A stretch of 46,614 nucleotides of DNA from Jannaschia seohaensis (GTDB taxonomy: Bacteria > Pseudomonadota > Alphaproteobacteria > Rhodobacterales > Rhodobacteraceae): NCBI RefSeq assembly GCF_900116765.1, contig NZ_UETC01000019.1, positions 1 to 46,614 on the forward strand, written 5' to 3'. The translations under genes were made by a program, and so were the position numbers. The notes below the pieces were generated by a model. That model was not told where the DNA came from. It was given only the letters and a program-made list of their open reading frames with translations, and ran no database searches. Each line of letters starts with the position of its first letter. Within the stretch, counting starts at the first letter, position 1. Shown here piece by piece: positions 10,859-19,211 of this stretch.

Positions 10859-11304
10859 CGCGCATCCATGTCCGCCCCGCCCGCCCTTTCGACGCGGGGG
10901 CGATGGCCGCCCTGCTCAACGCGATCATCGCACGCGGCGGCACCACCGCGATGACGCAGCCGGTGACGGGCGCGCAATTGCGCGACTGGATGGCCGCATC
11001 CGACATCTGGCACGTCGCCGAAGCCGAGGGCGAGATCCTCGGCTTCCAGTGGATCGGCCGTCACGACAGCCTGCCCGAGGGTGCCTGCGACATCGCCACC
11101 TTCGTCGCCCTTGGATCGCACGGCCTTGGCGTGGGCAGCCGTCTGTTCGAGGCCACGCGCAAGGCGGCGAAGGCGGCGGGCCATGCCTGGATCGCGGCGC
11201 GGATCGCCCATTACAACGAAGGCGGGCAGGCCTATTACAAGTCCCGCGGCTTCGAGGACTGGCGCCGCACAGACGACAAGATCATCAAGCGCTACGACCT
11301 GTAG
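10855..11304 (+). CDS. GNAT family N-acetyltransferase
   Basis: 149 aa with a GTG start overlapping the stop of the HD gene. Beta-alpha pattern of the GNAT fold. The acetyl-CoA loop is represented by LGSHGLGVGSRLFEAT (about residues 82-97), close to the Q/R-x-x-G-x-G/A rule, and the C-terminal tyrosine-containing segment QAYYKSRGFED is the usual end of the fold. The acceptor substrate is unknown; similar Rhodobacteraceae proteins are annotated as L-amino acid or phosphinothricin-type acetyltransferases. Confidence 0.88.
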   Translation: MTRIHVRPARPFDAGAMAALLNAIIARGGTTAMTQPVTGAQLRDWMAASDIWHVAEAEGEILGFQWIGRHDSLPEGACDIATFVALGSHGLGVGSRLFEATRKAAKAAGHAWIAARIAHYNEGGQAYYKSRGFEDWRRTDDKIIKRYDL

Positions 11305-11339
11305 ATCCGGCGACCACGAGCGCCCACGATGCGCTCCCA

Positions 11340-11389
11340 CCCTTTCTTCCCTGCCCAAATATCCCGGGGGTCCGGGGGCTGGCCCCCGG
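11340..11389 (-). repeat. Dispersed intergenic repeat, copy B
   Basis: In the 170-base spacer between the convergent acetyltransferase and DMT genes. Minus-strand reading: a stem CCGGGGGCC / GGCCCCCGG-type GC hairpin, then CCCCCGGGATATTTGGGC and AGGGAAGAAAGGG. It matches copies A, C and D and lies downstream of the DMT gene in that gene's reading direction. Confidence 0.65.
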
Positions 11390-11474
11390 TCCGATCCTCC
11401 GGGCAGGCTTCACCGATCCATCTCGGATCGCCACCCAAGGCGAAGACGCCCGACAGGGCGGATGAGCGCCCCCG

Positions 11475-12317
11475 TCAGCGCCGCGCCAGCCCCGTCGCCC
11501 CCACGATCAGCACCGCCCCCAGCCAGAAGCCCGCGCCGGGAACCTCGCCGAACACGAGATACCCGACCGCCGTGGACAGGATCAGGCTGGCATAGCCCAA
11601 CACCGCCAACAGCCCCGCCTCGGCCAGTCGATGCGCCTGGAGAAAGCAGACCTGCGCCGATTGCGCGAAGAGCCCGATGGCCAGCAGCACCGGCCAGGCG
11701 CCGTCCGGCACCGCCTGCCACCCCGTCCAGGCCAGGGGCGCCGTCGCCACGGCCAGGCCGGCCGTATACGCCGCCATCATCACCACCGTCGGCTGGTCGT
11801 TCAACTTGCGCGTGACGACGACGGCTCCCGTCCCCGCAACCACCGTCACCGCCAGCGCCAGCAGCGCCCAGGAGAGCTCGGCCCGAGGATCCACCGCGAT
11901 CACCACGCCCACCAATCCCAGCGCCCCAGCCAGCCAGCGCGCAGGCCCCGCCCGCTCCCCCAGGAACAGCGCGGCCAAGGCGATCATCACCAGCGGCCGG
12001 GTGAAGTTCAGCGCCGTGAACAGCGCCAGCGGCACCCGCGCCACCGCGTAGAACGAGCAGGTGAGCGCGAGCGTCGACAACCCGACCCGCGCCAGATGCA
12101 GCCCCGGCGCGCGCGCCTCGGCAAAGCGCGTGCGGGCGACCCAGATCCAGGGCGAGATCACCGCGAGCCCGACCACCGCCCGCAGGAACACCAGCTGCGC
12201 CGCCGGCAGCTCCGCGCCCCAGGCCTTCACGATGGTCAGCGCCCAGACGTTCAGCCCCATATCGGCCAGCAGCCAGAGCCCGCCCCGCAGGTCGGACCCG
12301 CCGTCAGATCGGCGCAA
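11475..12317 (-). CDS. DMT-superfamily transporter (EamA family)
   Basis: 280 aa integral membrane protein with about ten hydrophobic segments in two EamA repeats, the layout of drug/metabolite exporters. Typical features are the RPLVMIALAALFLGER segment in the first half and TAVGYLVFGEVPGAGFWLGA in the second, each ending in the family's GE motif. It probably exports a small metabolite or amino acid, though substrate cannot be read from sequence. Its start overlaps the end of the PIG-L gene by 14 bases, making it the last gene of a ROK regulator, PIG-L, DMT operon. Confidence 0.88.
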   Translation of the reverse strand: MRRSDGGSDLRGGLWLLADMGLNVWALTIVKAWGAELPAAQLVFLRAVVGLAVISPWIWVARTRFAEARAPGLHLARVGLSTLALTCSFYAVARVPLALFTALNFTRPLVMIALAALFLGERAGPARWLAGALGLVGVVIAVDPRAELSWALLALAVTVVAGTGAVVVTRKLNDQPTVVMMAAYTAGLAVATAPLAWTGWQAVPDGAWPVLLAIGLFAQSAQVCFLQAHRLAEAGLLAVLGYASLILSTAVGYLVFGEVPGAGFWLGAVLIVGATGLARR

Positions 12318-14520
12318 CGAGATTCGCCATCAGGCGGAAGGCTCCGGGCACGAGATGCTCCATCTGATGGTGCAGGATCAGGGCGCAATGGGTATGCCGC
12401 CCCTGCCCCACCTGCCCCGAGAGGAGCGCGCCGCGCAGCGGGGCCTCTCCCGGATCGGCCATCTCCAGCAGCGGCGTATAGGCGGCATCCCAGGACCTCG
12501 CGAAATAGAGCCCCCGCTCCTTGTGCCAGCCCTCCCAGTCGGCGTCGGATATGGGGTTCGGAGCCGCGAGTATGGGATGATCGGCGAGGTGGGTCACTTT
12601 GGCGGCGTTGTCGGTCACGCGCCAGCGCAGGCTCGGCTGGCCGATCTCGATGGGCGCCGGCATCGCGTCAGGATCCCAGGCGTCCCAGGGCCGGTGGTAG
12701 AGCGTCGTCAGCGTCCCCCCGCCTCGCACCCAGTCGGAGAGACGGGGCATCCGCTCCGCCAGCCCGTCGCGGAAGCGCAAGGCGAAGACGCCCAGCAGCA
12801 CCGTATCCGCCTGCGGATCGTCCAGCGCTTCCACATGCGGCTCGGAGACGTCCACGCCGATCCGCCGCAGCCAATGCGCGACCCGGTCGCGCCCGGCCCC
12901 GAAAACGGCGACACGGGCGTCGGGGACCGCCACCTCCAGCGCGCGCAGCCGCAGGATCGCGGGCCGGGCCAGCACGCGGGTCGGGATATGCGGGGCCGCG
13001 ATCTCGGTGACGAGCCGGGCGGGTGCGCCGTCGCGCAGGACGGCGATCTCGTGCAGGCCGACCCTCGGCGGCAGGTGCAGAACCGCGCCCTCCCGCCGCC
13101 ACCCCTCCGGCAGATCCAGGTCGCCATCGCAGCGGACGGCGACGGAGGTCTCTCGCGCGAGGTTCACAACCTCCGCTTCCGGCTTCAGCGCGACGCCGTC
13201 AGGCCGCGCCGCCGGGGTCCGGTCGAGGGGGAGGCGCAGCGAAAGCGGCGTGCCGCGCCAGGTTCCCTCCACCGCGAGGCAGGGCGCGGCGGGGTCGAGC
13301 GGATCGTAGCCGTCCGGATAGGCGGTCGCGTCGACCGAGGGCGACACGGTCACGCCCGCCTCCCCTGTCGTCCAGCCCTCCGGCAGCGCGACCGTTGCGC
13401 TGACCGCCTCCAACGCCCCCGCGCGGGTCTCCAGCCGGATCGGGACATGGGCGCCCGGGCGCACCAGCGGCGCCTCGGCCCAGCCCCGCGCCTCGGCCCC
13501 GGCCGCCAGAAAGAGCGCCCGGTGCAGACGGGTCCGCAGCCGCTCGGCCCTGTGGCCGCGCTCCGGCACCAGCGCCAGCGCCTCGGACCCGGCGCGCGCC
13601 ACGACATCGGGCCGCGCCAGCGCCGCCACCATCTCCGCCACAAGCGCGTCGATCCGCGCGCCGCCGGGCCAGCCGAGATCGGCCCAGCAGACGGGCAACC
13701 CCTCGGTCACGGCCTCCTCGGCACCGCCCTCGACAAGATGCAGGGGCCAGTCCCGTTGAGCCTCCGGCCAGCGCCCCATGCCCTGGGTCCGGTGCATCCC
13801 CCGCGACCACTGGCCGATCCGCGCCCAACTGGCCCCGGTTACCGGGTCGACCCCCTGCCCCGAGACCACCACCGTGGCGGGCGGCGGCGGCAGGTCGTCG
13901 TCATAGGCGGTGCCGGCCCCAGACCAGGCGGGCAGGTAGAGCTTGGTCACCCGCCACGGCTCCTGCTCCGTCTCCCAGGCCGGATCGGCGGCGCGCGCGA
14001 TGGCCTCGGGCGCGAGCAGCGTCATCGCGCGGTGATGTCCGTGCTGGCCCGGCACGTCCAGGAAGGTCGGGCAGAGCAGATCGGGCCGCAGGACGCGCAA
14101 GGCCCGGGCGAAGCGGTCCAGCGTCCGGTCGCGCCCCCAGCGGGCCAGCGCCTCTTCGCCCGACTTGGAGAAGCCGAAATCATGGACCGGATCGCCCGGG
14201 GCGGGCGTCATCCAGCGCACCCGCATGTCGAGGATCTCCGCCGCCCGCTCCATCTCCGCAGTGCGCAACACGCCCAGCGCGGCGCCGGCCTCGCGCCCGA
14301 TATCGTTCTGTCCGCCCTCGCCCCGGGTCGAGCAGACATAGGCCAGATCCAGCCCGTCGCGGAAGCGCAGCGCGGCTAGCATCCCGCTCGTCTCATCGTC
14401 CGGGTGCGCGCCGGATTGCATGAAGGTCAGCGGCGTGCGCATGCCTGTGACGAGGCGCCAGAGCTGCACGATGCGGGGGGCGGCGCGGTCGGCCTCCAGG
14501 CGGGTCTGGTCGGGGGTCAT
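12304..14520 (-). CDS. Large PIG-L (LmbE) family deacetylase with C-terminal amidotransferase-like domain
   Basis: 738 aa, about three times the core family length. The N-terminal 230 residues are the PIG-L/LmbE zinc-dependent N-deacetylase fold with the metal motif AHPDDE (about 38-43), and a later histidine in GQHGHH that completes the site. The family removes N-acetyl groups from amino sugars such as GlcNAc conjugates. The middle portion is beta-rich. The last 220 residues (from about DARVAVFGAGRD) resemble a ThuA/class-I glutamine-amidotransferase-like fold, without an evident catalytic Cys. No signal peptide. It is 8 bases downstream of the ROK gene and facing the sugar ABC operon, which suggests it processes the imported sugar. 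Confidence 0.85.
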   Translation of the reverse strand: MTPDQTRLEADRAAPRIVQLWRLVTGMRTPLTFMQSGAHPDDETSGMLAALRFRDGLDLAYVCSTRGEGGQNDIGREAGAALGVLRTAEMERAAEILDMRVRWMTPAPGDPVHDFGFSKSGEEALARWGRDRTLDRFARALRVLRPDLLCPTFLDVPGQHGHHRAMTLLAPEAIARAADPAWETEQEPWRVTKLYLPAWSGAGTAYDDDLPPPPATVVVSGQGVDPVTGASWARIGQWSRGMHRTQGMGRWPEAQRDWPLHLVEGGAEEAVTEGLPVCWADLGWPGGARIDALVAEMVAALARPDVVARAGSEALALVPERGHRAERLRTRLHRALFLAAGAEARGWAEAPLVRPGAHVPIRLETRAGALEAVSATVALPEGWTTGEAGVTVSPSVDATAYPDGYDPLDPAAPCLAVEGTWRGTPLSLRLPLDRTPAARPDGVALKPEAEVVNLARETSVAVRCDGDLDLPEGWRREGAVLHLPPRVGLHEIAVLRDGAPARLVTEIAAPHIPTRVLARPAILRLRALEVAVPDARVAVFGAGRDRVAHWLRRIGVDVSEPHVEALDDPQADTVLLGVFALRFRDGLAERMPRLSDWVRGGGTLTTLYHRPWDAWDPDAMPAPIEIGQPSLRWRVTDNAAKVTHLADHPILAAPNPISDADWEGWHKERGLYFARSWDAAYTPLLEMADPGEAPLRGALLSGQVGQGRHTHCALILHHQMEHLVPGAFRLMANLVAPI

Positions 14521-14528
14521 GGGGCCTC

Positions 14529-15683
14529 TCAGGCGGCGAGCGCCGGGGTGAAGGTTCGGTTGAGCACCAACGCGCCCGCCCCGATGACGGCGGCGAGGCG
14601 GGAGCAGCGGCCGACCCGCAAGGGGGGCTGCGTTCGGCCTTCGCGGCGGGCGACCGAGCGCTCAGTCAGCGGCGCGGCGGCGATCAGGTCGCGGACGATG
14701 CCCTCGGGCATCGCCCCGCACAGGACGATGGTCTGCGGGTCGAGCAGGTTCTCGATCAGGCCGGTGGCGAGGCCCAGCGGCCCGGCGGCCCCCGCGATCC
14801 AGTCGGCCAGGGCCGGGTCGCCCTCGGCATGCAGCGCGGCGAGCGCGTCCATATCCCCCGCCTTCCGCCCGGCGGCCCGCAGGTGCCGCTCCACCGAGAG
14901 GCGCGACAGCAGCGCCTCCAGGGGTTGCGGCCCGTTGGGCGTCGGGATCGGCACATGGCCGATCTCGCCCGCATTGCCATGGGCCCCGACCACGAGCCGC
15001 CCGTCCTGCACGATAGCGAGGCCCAGACCGGTGCCGAAATAGAGGCAGGCGAAGCTGGTCACCCCCTCGGGGGCCAGCGCGATCCGCGCGCCGAGCGCCG
15101 CCGCGTTGGCGTCGTTCTCGACCGTGACAGTCAAGCCCAGCGGCGCGAAGACCTCGGCCGCTGCAATCCCGTCCCAGCCCGGCAGGTCCGAGGCGATGCC
15201 CGTGCGCCCGAACGGACCCGGCAGCGCCACGCCCGCGCCCAGTAAGCGGCCCTCGGCCTGGGGCGCCGCCGCCAGCGCGGCCGCCAGCAGCCCCGGCAGC
15301 TGCGCCCCTACGTCTTCGGGCGCGGCAGATGCCAGAGGCCGGCGATCGTGCCAGACCGGTCGCCCCTCCAGGTCCAGCAGCGCCGCCAGCAACGCGCCGG
15401 GCCGCACTTCGATGCCCAGCGCGAAGCCCCCCTCGGCGGCCAGCACATATTGCGGCGCGGGCAGGCCCCGACGCCCTCGGGCCAGACCTTGCGTGCGCAG
15501 AAGCCCCTCCCCCTCAAGCTCCGCGATGATGTTGCTCACGGCCTGGGTCGACAGCCCCGCCCGCCGCGCGATCTCGGCCCGGCCCAGCGCGCCCGCGGCT
15601 TGCAGATGCCCCAGCACCAGTTGGCGGTTGTGGTCGCGGGAGCGGGCGGGCGTGACGCCACGGGGGGTCGGAGGCTGGGCCAT
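14529..15683 (-). CDS. ROK family transcriptional regulator
   Basis: 384 aa. An N-terminal winged helix-turn-helix (about 25-70, ALGRAEIARRAGLSTQAVSN) is joined to a ROK actin-like sugar-binding domain (VENDANAAALG, FGTGLGLAI, GNAGEIGHVP). The ROK zinc motif CxCGxxGC is missing: after GEIGH the sequence runs PIPTPNGPQPLE with no cysteine, so it is probably a pure sugar-sensing regulator rather than a kinase. It is divergent from the sugar ABC binding-protein gene with a 105-base gap and heads the PIG-L/DMT operon, and most likely controls both directions. Confidence 0.92.
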   Translation of the reverse strand: MAQPPTPRGVTPARSRDHNRQLVLGHLQAAGALGRAEIARRAGLSTQAVSNIIAELEGEGLLRTQGLARGRRGLPAPQYVLAAEGGFALGIEVRPGALLAALLDLEGRPVWHDRRPLASAAPEDVGAQLPGLLAAALAAAPQAEGRLLGAGVALPGPFGRTGIASDLPGWDGIAAAEVFAPLGLTVTVENDANAAALGARIALAPEGVTSFACLYFGTGLGLAIVQDGRLVVGAHGNAGEIGHVPIPTPNGPQPLEALLSRLSVERHLRAAGRKAGDMDALAALHAEGDPALADWIAGAAGPLGLATGLIENLLDPQTIVLCGAMPEGIVRDLIAAAPLTERSVARREGRTQPPLRVGRCSRLAAVIGAGALVLNRTFTPALAA

Positions 15684-15704
15684 GACCCCGGATAACTCAA
15701 GAAG

Positions 15705-15718
15705 GTTGTGTGTTCAAC
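15705..15718. promoter_or_regulatory. Possible ROK operator
   Basis: GTTG-TGTGTT-CAAC, a 4-base inverted repeat with a 6-base spacer, lies 22 bases from the ROK start in the divergent promoter region. Such sites suit a dimeric winged-helix regulator, but the arms are short. Confidence 0.3.
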
Positions 15719-15746
15719 GAAGGTGATCTAGCGTTGCAGGAAAGGA

Positions 15747-15764
15747 CCGCCCGAGAACGGGCGG
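15747..15764. promoter_or_regulatory. Leader hairpin ahead of the sugar-binding protein gene
   Basis: CCGCCC-gagaac-GGGCGG forms a perfect 6-base stem 25 bases before the start codon. It may stabilise the 5' end of the transcript or shape the ribosome-binding region. Confidence 0.35.
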
Positions 15765-15788
15765 CGGAACAACCGACGGGAGACGACC

Positions 15789-17039
15789 ATGACTTACAGA
15801 ACGACCGCCCTTGCCACGCTCATGGCCGCGGGCCTCGGCACCGCCGCCCAGGCCGAGGTGGAGATCGAATACTGGCAGTATTTCTTCGACGCGCGCGTCG
15901 AGGCGATGGAGCAGCTGATCGAGAATTTCGAGGCGGCCAACCCCGATATCACCGTCACGATGACGCATTTCCCTTATGCCGATTACCGCACTAAGGTCGC
16001 CGCCGCGATCCCGGCAGGCGAGGGGCCGGACGTGGTGCAGCTGTTTTATGGCTGGCTCAACGATTACGTCGAGGCGGATCTGATTCAGCCGCTCCCCGCC
16101 GATGTCTTCCCCGCCGAGAAGATCGACGCGGAGTTCTTCCCCATGGTGCAGGCGATGAAGGACGGGGACGCCTATTGGGCGCTGCCCACCGCCGTCCGCT
16201 CGCTGGCCCTCTTCTACAACGAGCGCCTGTTCGAAGAGGCCGGGATCGAGGCTCCGCCCGAGACCTTGGACGAAATGATGGACATCGCCGCCAAGCTGAC
16301 CAAGCGCGACGGCGCGGGCAACCTCACCCAGGTCGGCATCACCGCCGGCATGACCGCGCAGGACCACCATTGGTGGCGCGAGGGACTGATCAGGCAGATG
16401 GGCGGCGAGCCCTATCTCGATGACTATCAGACCGTGAACTATAACAGCGATGCCGGCCGCGCGGCGCTCGACATGTACACCTCGATGTTCACGGGCGACG
16501 ATGCCGTGACCGCGATCGGCTTCATGGACGAGCCGCAGGCGGCCTTCAAGGCGGGCCGCGCGGGGATGCATATCGACGGCTCGTTCCGCATCGGCTCGCT
16601 CAACGGCACGCGCGGCCTGAAATGGGGCGTGACGGAGCTGCCGGCGACGGCGGACGGCACGCGGTCCAACTACTCCTCCTACTGGGTCAACGCGATCACG
16701 ACCAAGGCCGAGGGCGAGAAATACGACGCCGCCGTCAAGTTCATGGAATACATCACCTCCGACGAGGCGATGCAGATCTGGCTGGACGTGGTGGGCGAGC
16801 TGCCGGCCAAGCCGTCGGTGGGCCTGACCGAAGAGAACGCCAACGATGCGACCTTCGGGCCGTTCATCCGCGGGCTGGCCTATGCCAACACCACCAAATT
16901 CGCCAACGAGAGCGCGCAGCGCCAGCTGATGGTCGAGATGGTGGAGCGGATCACGCTCCAGGACATGGACCCGGCCGAGAGCCTCGCCATCGCCGCCGAG
17001 GCCGAGCAGAAGATCCTCGACGAGTACTACGCCGACTGA
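15789..17039 (+). CDS. Sugar ABC transporter substrate-binding protein (extracellular family 1)
   Basis: 416 aa periplasmic binding protein. Signal peptide MTYRTTALATLMAAGLGTAAQA precedes a mature start EVEIEYWQYFFDAR. The fold markers of family 1 (CUT1) binding proteins are present: the ENFEAANPDITVTM strand-loop, a hinge around FYNERLFEEAGIEAPPETLDEM, and AAFKAGRAGMHIDGSF. It delivers a carbohydrate to the two permeases downstream. The exact sugar is unknown; the operon's lyase, kinase and PIG-L neighbours suggest a substituted amino sugar. A hairpin follows the gene and may raise its mRNA relative to the permeases. Confidence 0.93.
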   Translation: MTYRTTALATLMAAGLGTAAQAEVEIEYWQYFFDARVEAMEQLIENFEAANPDITVTMTHFPYADYRTKVAAAIPAGEGPDVVQLFYGWLNDYVEADLIQPLPADVFPAEKIDAEFFPMVQAMKDGDAYWALPTAVRSLALFYNERLFEEAGIEAPPETLDEMMDIAAKLTKRDGAGNLTQVGITAGMTAQDHHWWREGLIRQMGGEPYLDDYQTVNYNSDAGRAALDMYTSMFTGDDAVTAIGFMDEPQAAFKAGRAGMHIDGSFRIGSLNGTRGLKWGVTELPATADGTRSNYSSYWVNAITTKAEGEKYDAAVKFMEYITSDEAMQIWLDVVGELPAKPSVGLTEENANDATFGPFIRGLAYANTTKFANESAQRQLMVEMVERITLQDMDPAESLAIAAEAEQKILDEYYAD

Positions 17040-17107
17040 CCCGTCGAGAGCGTCGGACGCGCGGCCATCTCCCAGCCGCGCGCCCGGCGACGCCACCGGC
17101 GGCCCGG

Positions 17108-17153
17108 ATCGGGCGCGCGCCGGTCGGCGAAGACCATCTCGGGCGCGCCCGAT
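17108..17153 (+). promoter_or_regulatory. Stem-loop between binding-protein gene and permease gene
   Basis: The 11-base arms ATCGGGCGCGC and GCGCGCCCGAT are perfect complements separated by 24 bases. No T run follows, so it is more likely a stabilising or partial-termination structure that keeps binding-protein mRNA in excess, as known for other ABC operons. A 14-base perfect palindrome (TCGGGCGCGCCCGA) is nested in the right arm. Confidence 0.5.
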
Positions 17154-17183
17154 GACGACCGCAAGACCCAACGGACAGGCCCC

Positions 17184-18080
17184 ATGCAGTTCTACCGCAA
17201 CCTGACGCTGCGCCAGAAGCAGATCGCCTGGGCCTGGGCCTTCCTGGCGGTGCCGGTGCTGTTCTACACGGTCATCCGCTTCTACCCGACCGGCAATGCC
17301 GTCCTGATCTCCTTCCAGGAGTGGAACCTGCTGGGATCGCGCACCTGGACCGGGCTCGACAATTACGAGAAGCTCTGGAACGACCCGGAGTTCTGGACAG
17401 TCTTCGTCAACACCTTCCAATATCTGATCCTGGGCACGCCGATCTCGCTCGTGCTGGCCTTTATCATCGCCTACCACCTCGACAAGCTGCGCTTCGGGCA
17501 TGCCTTTCTGCGGATGCTCTACTTCCTGCCTTTCATGACCAGCGCCGTGGCCATGGCCTGGGTCTGGCGGTGGTTCTATCAGCCGGTGCCTATCGGTCTG
17601 TTCAACAACCTCCTGGCCTCGGTCGGCATCCCGCAGGTGGAGTTCCTGAACTCGGTCGACAACGCCCTGCCCTCGGTCCTCGCGCCCGCGATCTGGGCGG
17701 GGCTGGGCTTTCAGGTCATCATCTTCATGGCCGGGCTGCGCGCCATCCCGGTCAGCTATTACGAGGCGGCGCGGATCGACGGCGTGGGCTGGTGGGTGCA
17801 GCTGACCGAGATCACGCTCCCGCTGCTGCGGCCGACCATCGTCTTCATCGTGGTCTTCTCCTCGATCGGCTTCCTGCGGATCTTCGACCATGTCTTCAAC
17901 ATGACGACGAACAATCCGGGCGGACCGCTGAACTCGACCGAGCCCTTGGTGCTGATGATCTACCAGACGGCCTTCACAAGCTTCGACATGGGATACGCGG
18001 CGGCCCAGACCGTCGTGCTGTTCACGATCCTGCTGATCGTTTCGCTGCTGCAACTCTGGCTATTGCGGGCCGACCGATGA
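17184..18080 (+). CDS. Sugar ABC transporter permease (MalF/UgpA type)
   Basis: 298 aa inner-membrane permease with six hydrophobic segments. The cytoplasmic EAA loop that docks the ATPase reads YYEAARIDGVGWWVQ (about residues 193-207) and is followed by ITLPLLRPTI, the standard sequence of this position. It pairs with the next gene to form the channel. The ATG of that gene overlaps this stop (ATGA), so translation is coupled. Confidence 0.93.
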   Translation: MQFYRNLTLRQKQIAWAWAFLAVPVLFYTVIRFYPTGNAVLISFQEWNLLGSRTWTGLDNYEKLWNDPEFWTVFVNTFQYLILGTPISLVLAFIIAYHLDKLRFGHAFLRMLYFLPFMTSAVAMAWVWRWFYQPVPIGLFNNLLASVGIPQVEFLNSVDNALPSVLAPAIWAGLGFQVIIFMAGLRAIPVSYYEAARIDGVGWWVQLTEITLPLLRPTIVFIVVFSSIGFLRIFDHVFNMTTNNPGGPLNSTEPLVLMIYQTAFTSFDMGYAAAQTVVLFTILLIVSLLQLWLLRADR

Positions 18081-18970
18081 CCGACGCGCCCCTCACCGAG
18101 ATCCCCGAGCGGGTGAAGCCCTCCTCCGATGCGCTCCTGGCCAAGCCCAGGCGGGGCCCGCGCGACAACGCCCAGGTGATCCGCTGGATCCTGCTGTTCC
18201 TGGGCGGTGTCCTGATGGTGATGCCCATCGCCTACATGATCTCGACCTCGCTGAAATGGCCGCACGAGGTTTACAACGTCAACCTGATCCCAGACGAGCC
18301 GACGCTGGAGAACTACACCTACGTCCTGGAGGACGGGCGGTTCTACAACTGGTTCTGGAACTCGCTGATCATCGCGACGCTGACGACGATCTCGAACCTC
18401 TTCTTCGACAGCCTCGTGGGCTACACCCTGTGCAAGTTCCGCTTTCCGGGCCGGACGCTGGTCTTCATCGCGATCCTCAGCACACTGATGATCCCGACCG
18501 AGATGCTGGTCATCCCCTGGTATCTCATGTCCCAGCAATTCGGCTGGCTCGACAGCTATTGGGGCATCATGTTCCCCGGCTTGATGACCGCCTTCGGCGT
18601 CTTTCTGATGAAGCAGTTCTTCGAGAGCGTGCCCGACGACTTCCTCGAGGCCGCGCGGATCGACGGGCTCAACGAGTTCCAGATCTGGTGGGAGGTGGCG
18701 ATGCCGCTGGTCCGACCCGCCCTGGCCGCGCTGGCGATCTTCGTCTTCCTGGGCAACTGGACGGCGTTCCTCTGGCCGCTGATCGTGACCAACTCGGTGG
18801 AGATGTACACGCTGCCGGTGGGTCTGTCGGGCTTCGGCGACGAGGCCGACGTGGCTTGGGAGCTGATCATGACGGGAGCTGCCATCTCGACCATCCCGAC
18901 GCTGATCGTGTTTCTGATCTTCCAGCGGTTCATCATCCGTGGGGTCGTGATGGCGGGGCTGAAGGGGTGA
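18077..18970 (+). CDS. Sugar ABC transporter permease (MalG/UgpE type)
   Basis: 297 aa. After a 40-residue polar N-terminus there are six hydrophobic segments. The EAA loop reads FLEAARIDGLNEFQIWW and is followed by MPLVRPALAAL. The start MTDAPLTEIPERVK overlaps the stop of the first permease by 4 bases. It is the second subunit of the channel fed by the family-1 binding protein. The downstream spacer is filled with hairpins, which may limit read-through into the lyase and ATPase genes. Confidence 0.93.
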   Translation: MTDAPLTEIPERVKPSSDALLAKPRRGPRDNAQVIRWILLFLGGVLMVMPIAYMISTSLKWPHEVYNVNLIPDEPTLENYTYVLEDGRFYNWFWNSLIIATLTTISNLFFDSLVGYTLCKFRFPGRTLVFIAILSTLMIPTEMLVIPWYLMSQQFGWLDSYWGIMFPGLMTAFGVFLMKQFFESVPDDFLEAARIDGLNEFQIWWEVAMPLVRPALAALAIFVFLGNWTAFLWPLIVTNSVEMYTLPVGLSGFGDEADVAWELIMTGAAISTIPTLIVFLIFQRFIIRGVVMAGLKG

Positions 18971-18993
18971 GCGGCGGGTTCGGCGCAGCCGAC

Positions 18994-19014
18994 AAAAGGT
19001 CCAGTGGACCTTTT
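18994..19014. terminator. Strong hairpin after the permease genes
   Basis: Two 9-base arms (AAAAGGTCC and GGACCTTTT) flank a 3-base loop. The right arm ends in four T, and the stop of the second permease is 23 bases upstream. It could terminate or attenuate rightward transcription. Confidence 0.5.
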
Positions 19015-19020
19015 GAGCCG

Positions 19021-19103
19021 CGAACGGGCGGAGCCCCAGACCGGTCCGACACGGTCCGCGAAAGGTCCGGGGGATCTTTCCAGTGCCGAACGGGCGGAGC
19101 CCC
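19021..19103. repeat. Tandem direct repeat inside the spacer
   Basis: The 17 bases CGAACGGGCGGAGCCCC occur at 19021-19037 and again at 19087-19103, 66 bases apart. Each copy is preceded by a hairpin of AAAGGTC type (18994-19014; and GAAAGGTC/GATCTTTC with one wobble near 19059-19080). So the unit is hairpin plus 17-mer, present twice. Confidence 0.75.
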
Positions 19104-19125
19104 GGGGTTTTGCCCCAGGACTGCG

Positions 19126-19150
19126 TCAGACGATCGAAGATCGTCCGACC
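19126..19150. repeat. Inverted repeat GACGATC-gaa-GATCGTC
   Basis: A perfect 7-base stem with a 3-base loop, extended to about 10 pairs on each side with one mismatch (GTCaGACGATC / GATCGTCcGAC). It is one of several stems in the 241-base spacer between the permease and lyase genes. Confidence 0.6.
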
Positions 19151-19153
19151 CGC

Positions 19154-19206
19154 CGGGGGGCTCTGCCCCCCGGACCCCCCGAGGTATTTCCGGCAAGATG
19201 AGGGGG
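19154..19206 (+). repeat. Dispersed intergenic repeat, copy C
   Basis: A GC stem (GGGGGG-ctctg-CCCCCC) is followed by GGACCCCCCGAGGTATTT, then CCGGCAAGATGAGGG. It matches copies A, B and D. The purine tail GATGAGGGGG sits 5-10 bases before the lyase start codon at 19212 and appears to serve as its ribosome-binding site. Confidence 0.7.
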
Positions 19207-19211
19207 TAAAG

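Noticed and set aside
12061-14379. Plus-strand frame opposite the PIG-L gene
   Set aside because: Shadow of a well-supported coding strand, rich in Arg and Pro.
15714-18053. Long minus-strand open frame opposite the sugar transporter genes
   Set aside because: Codon-position artefact of GC-rich DNA; no homology, and it would need to overlap two convincing genes.
19083-19211. N-terminal extension of the lyase from 19083
   Set aside because: The extra codons fall in the repeat elements and match no lyase; the ATG at 19212 has a ribosome-binding site.
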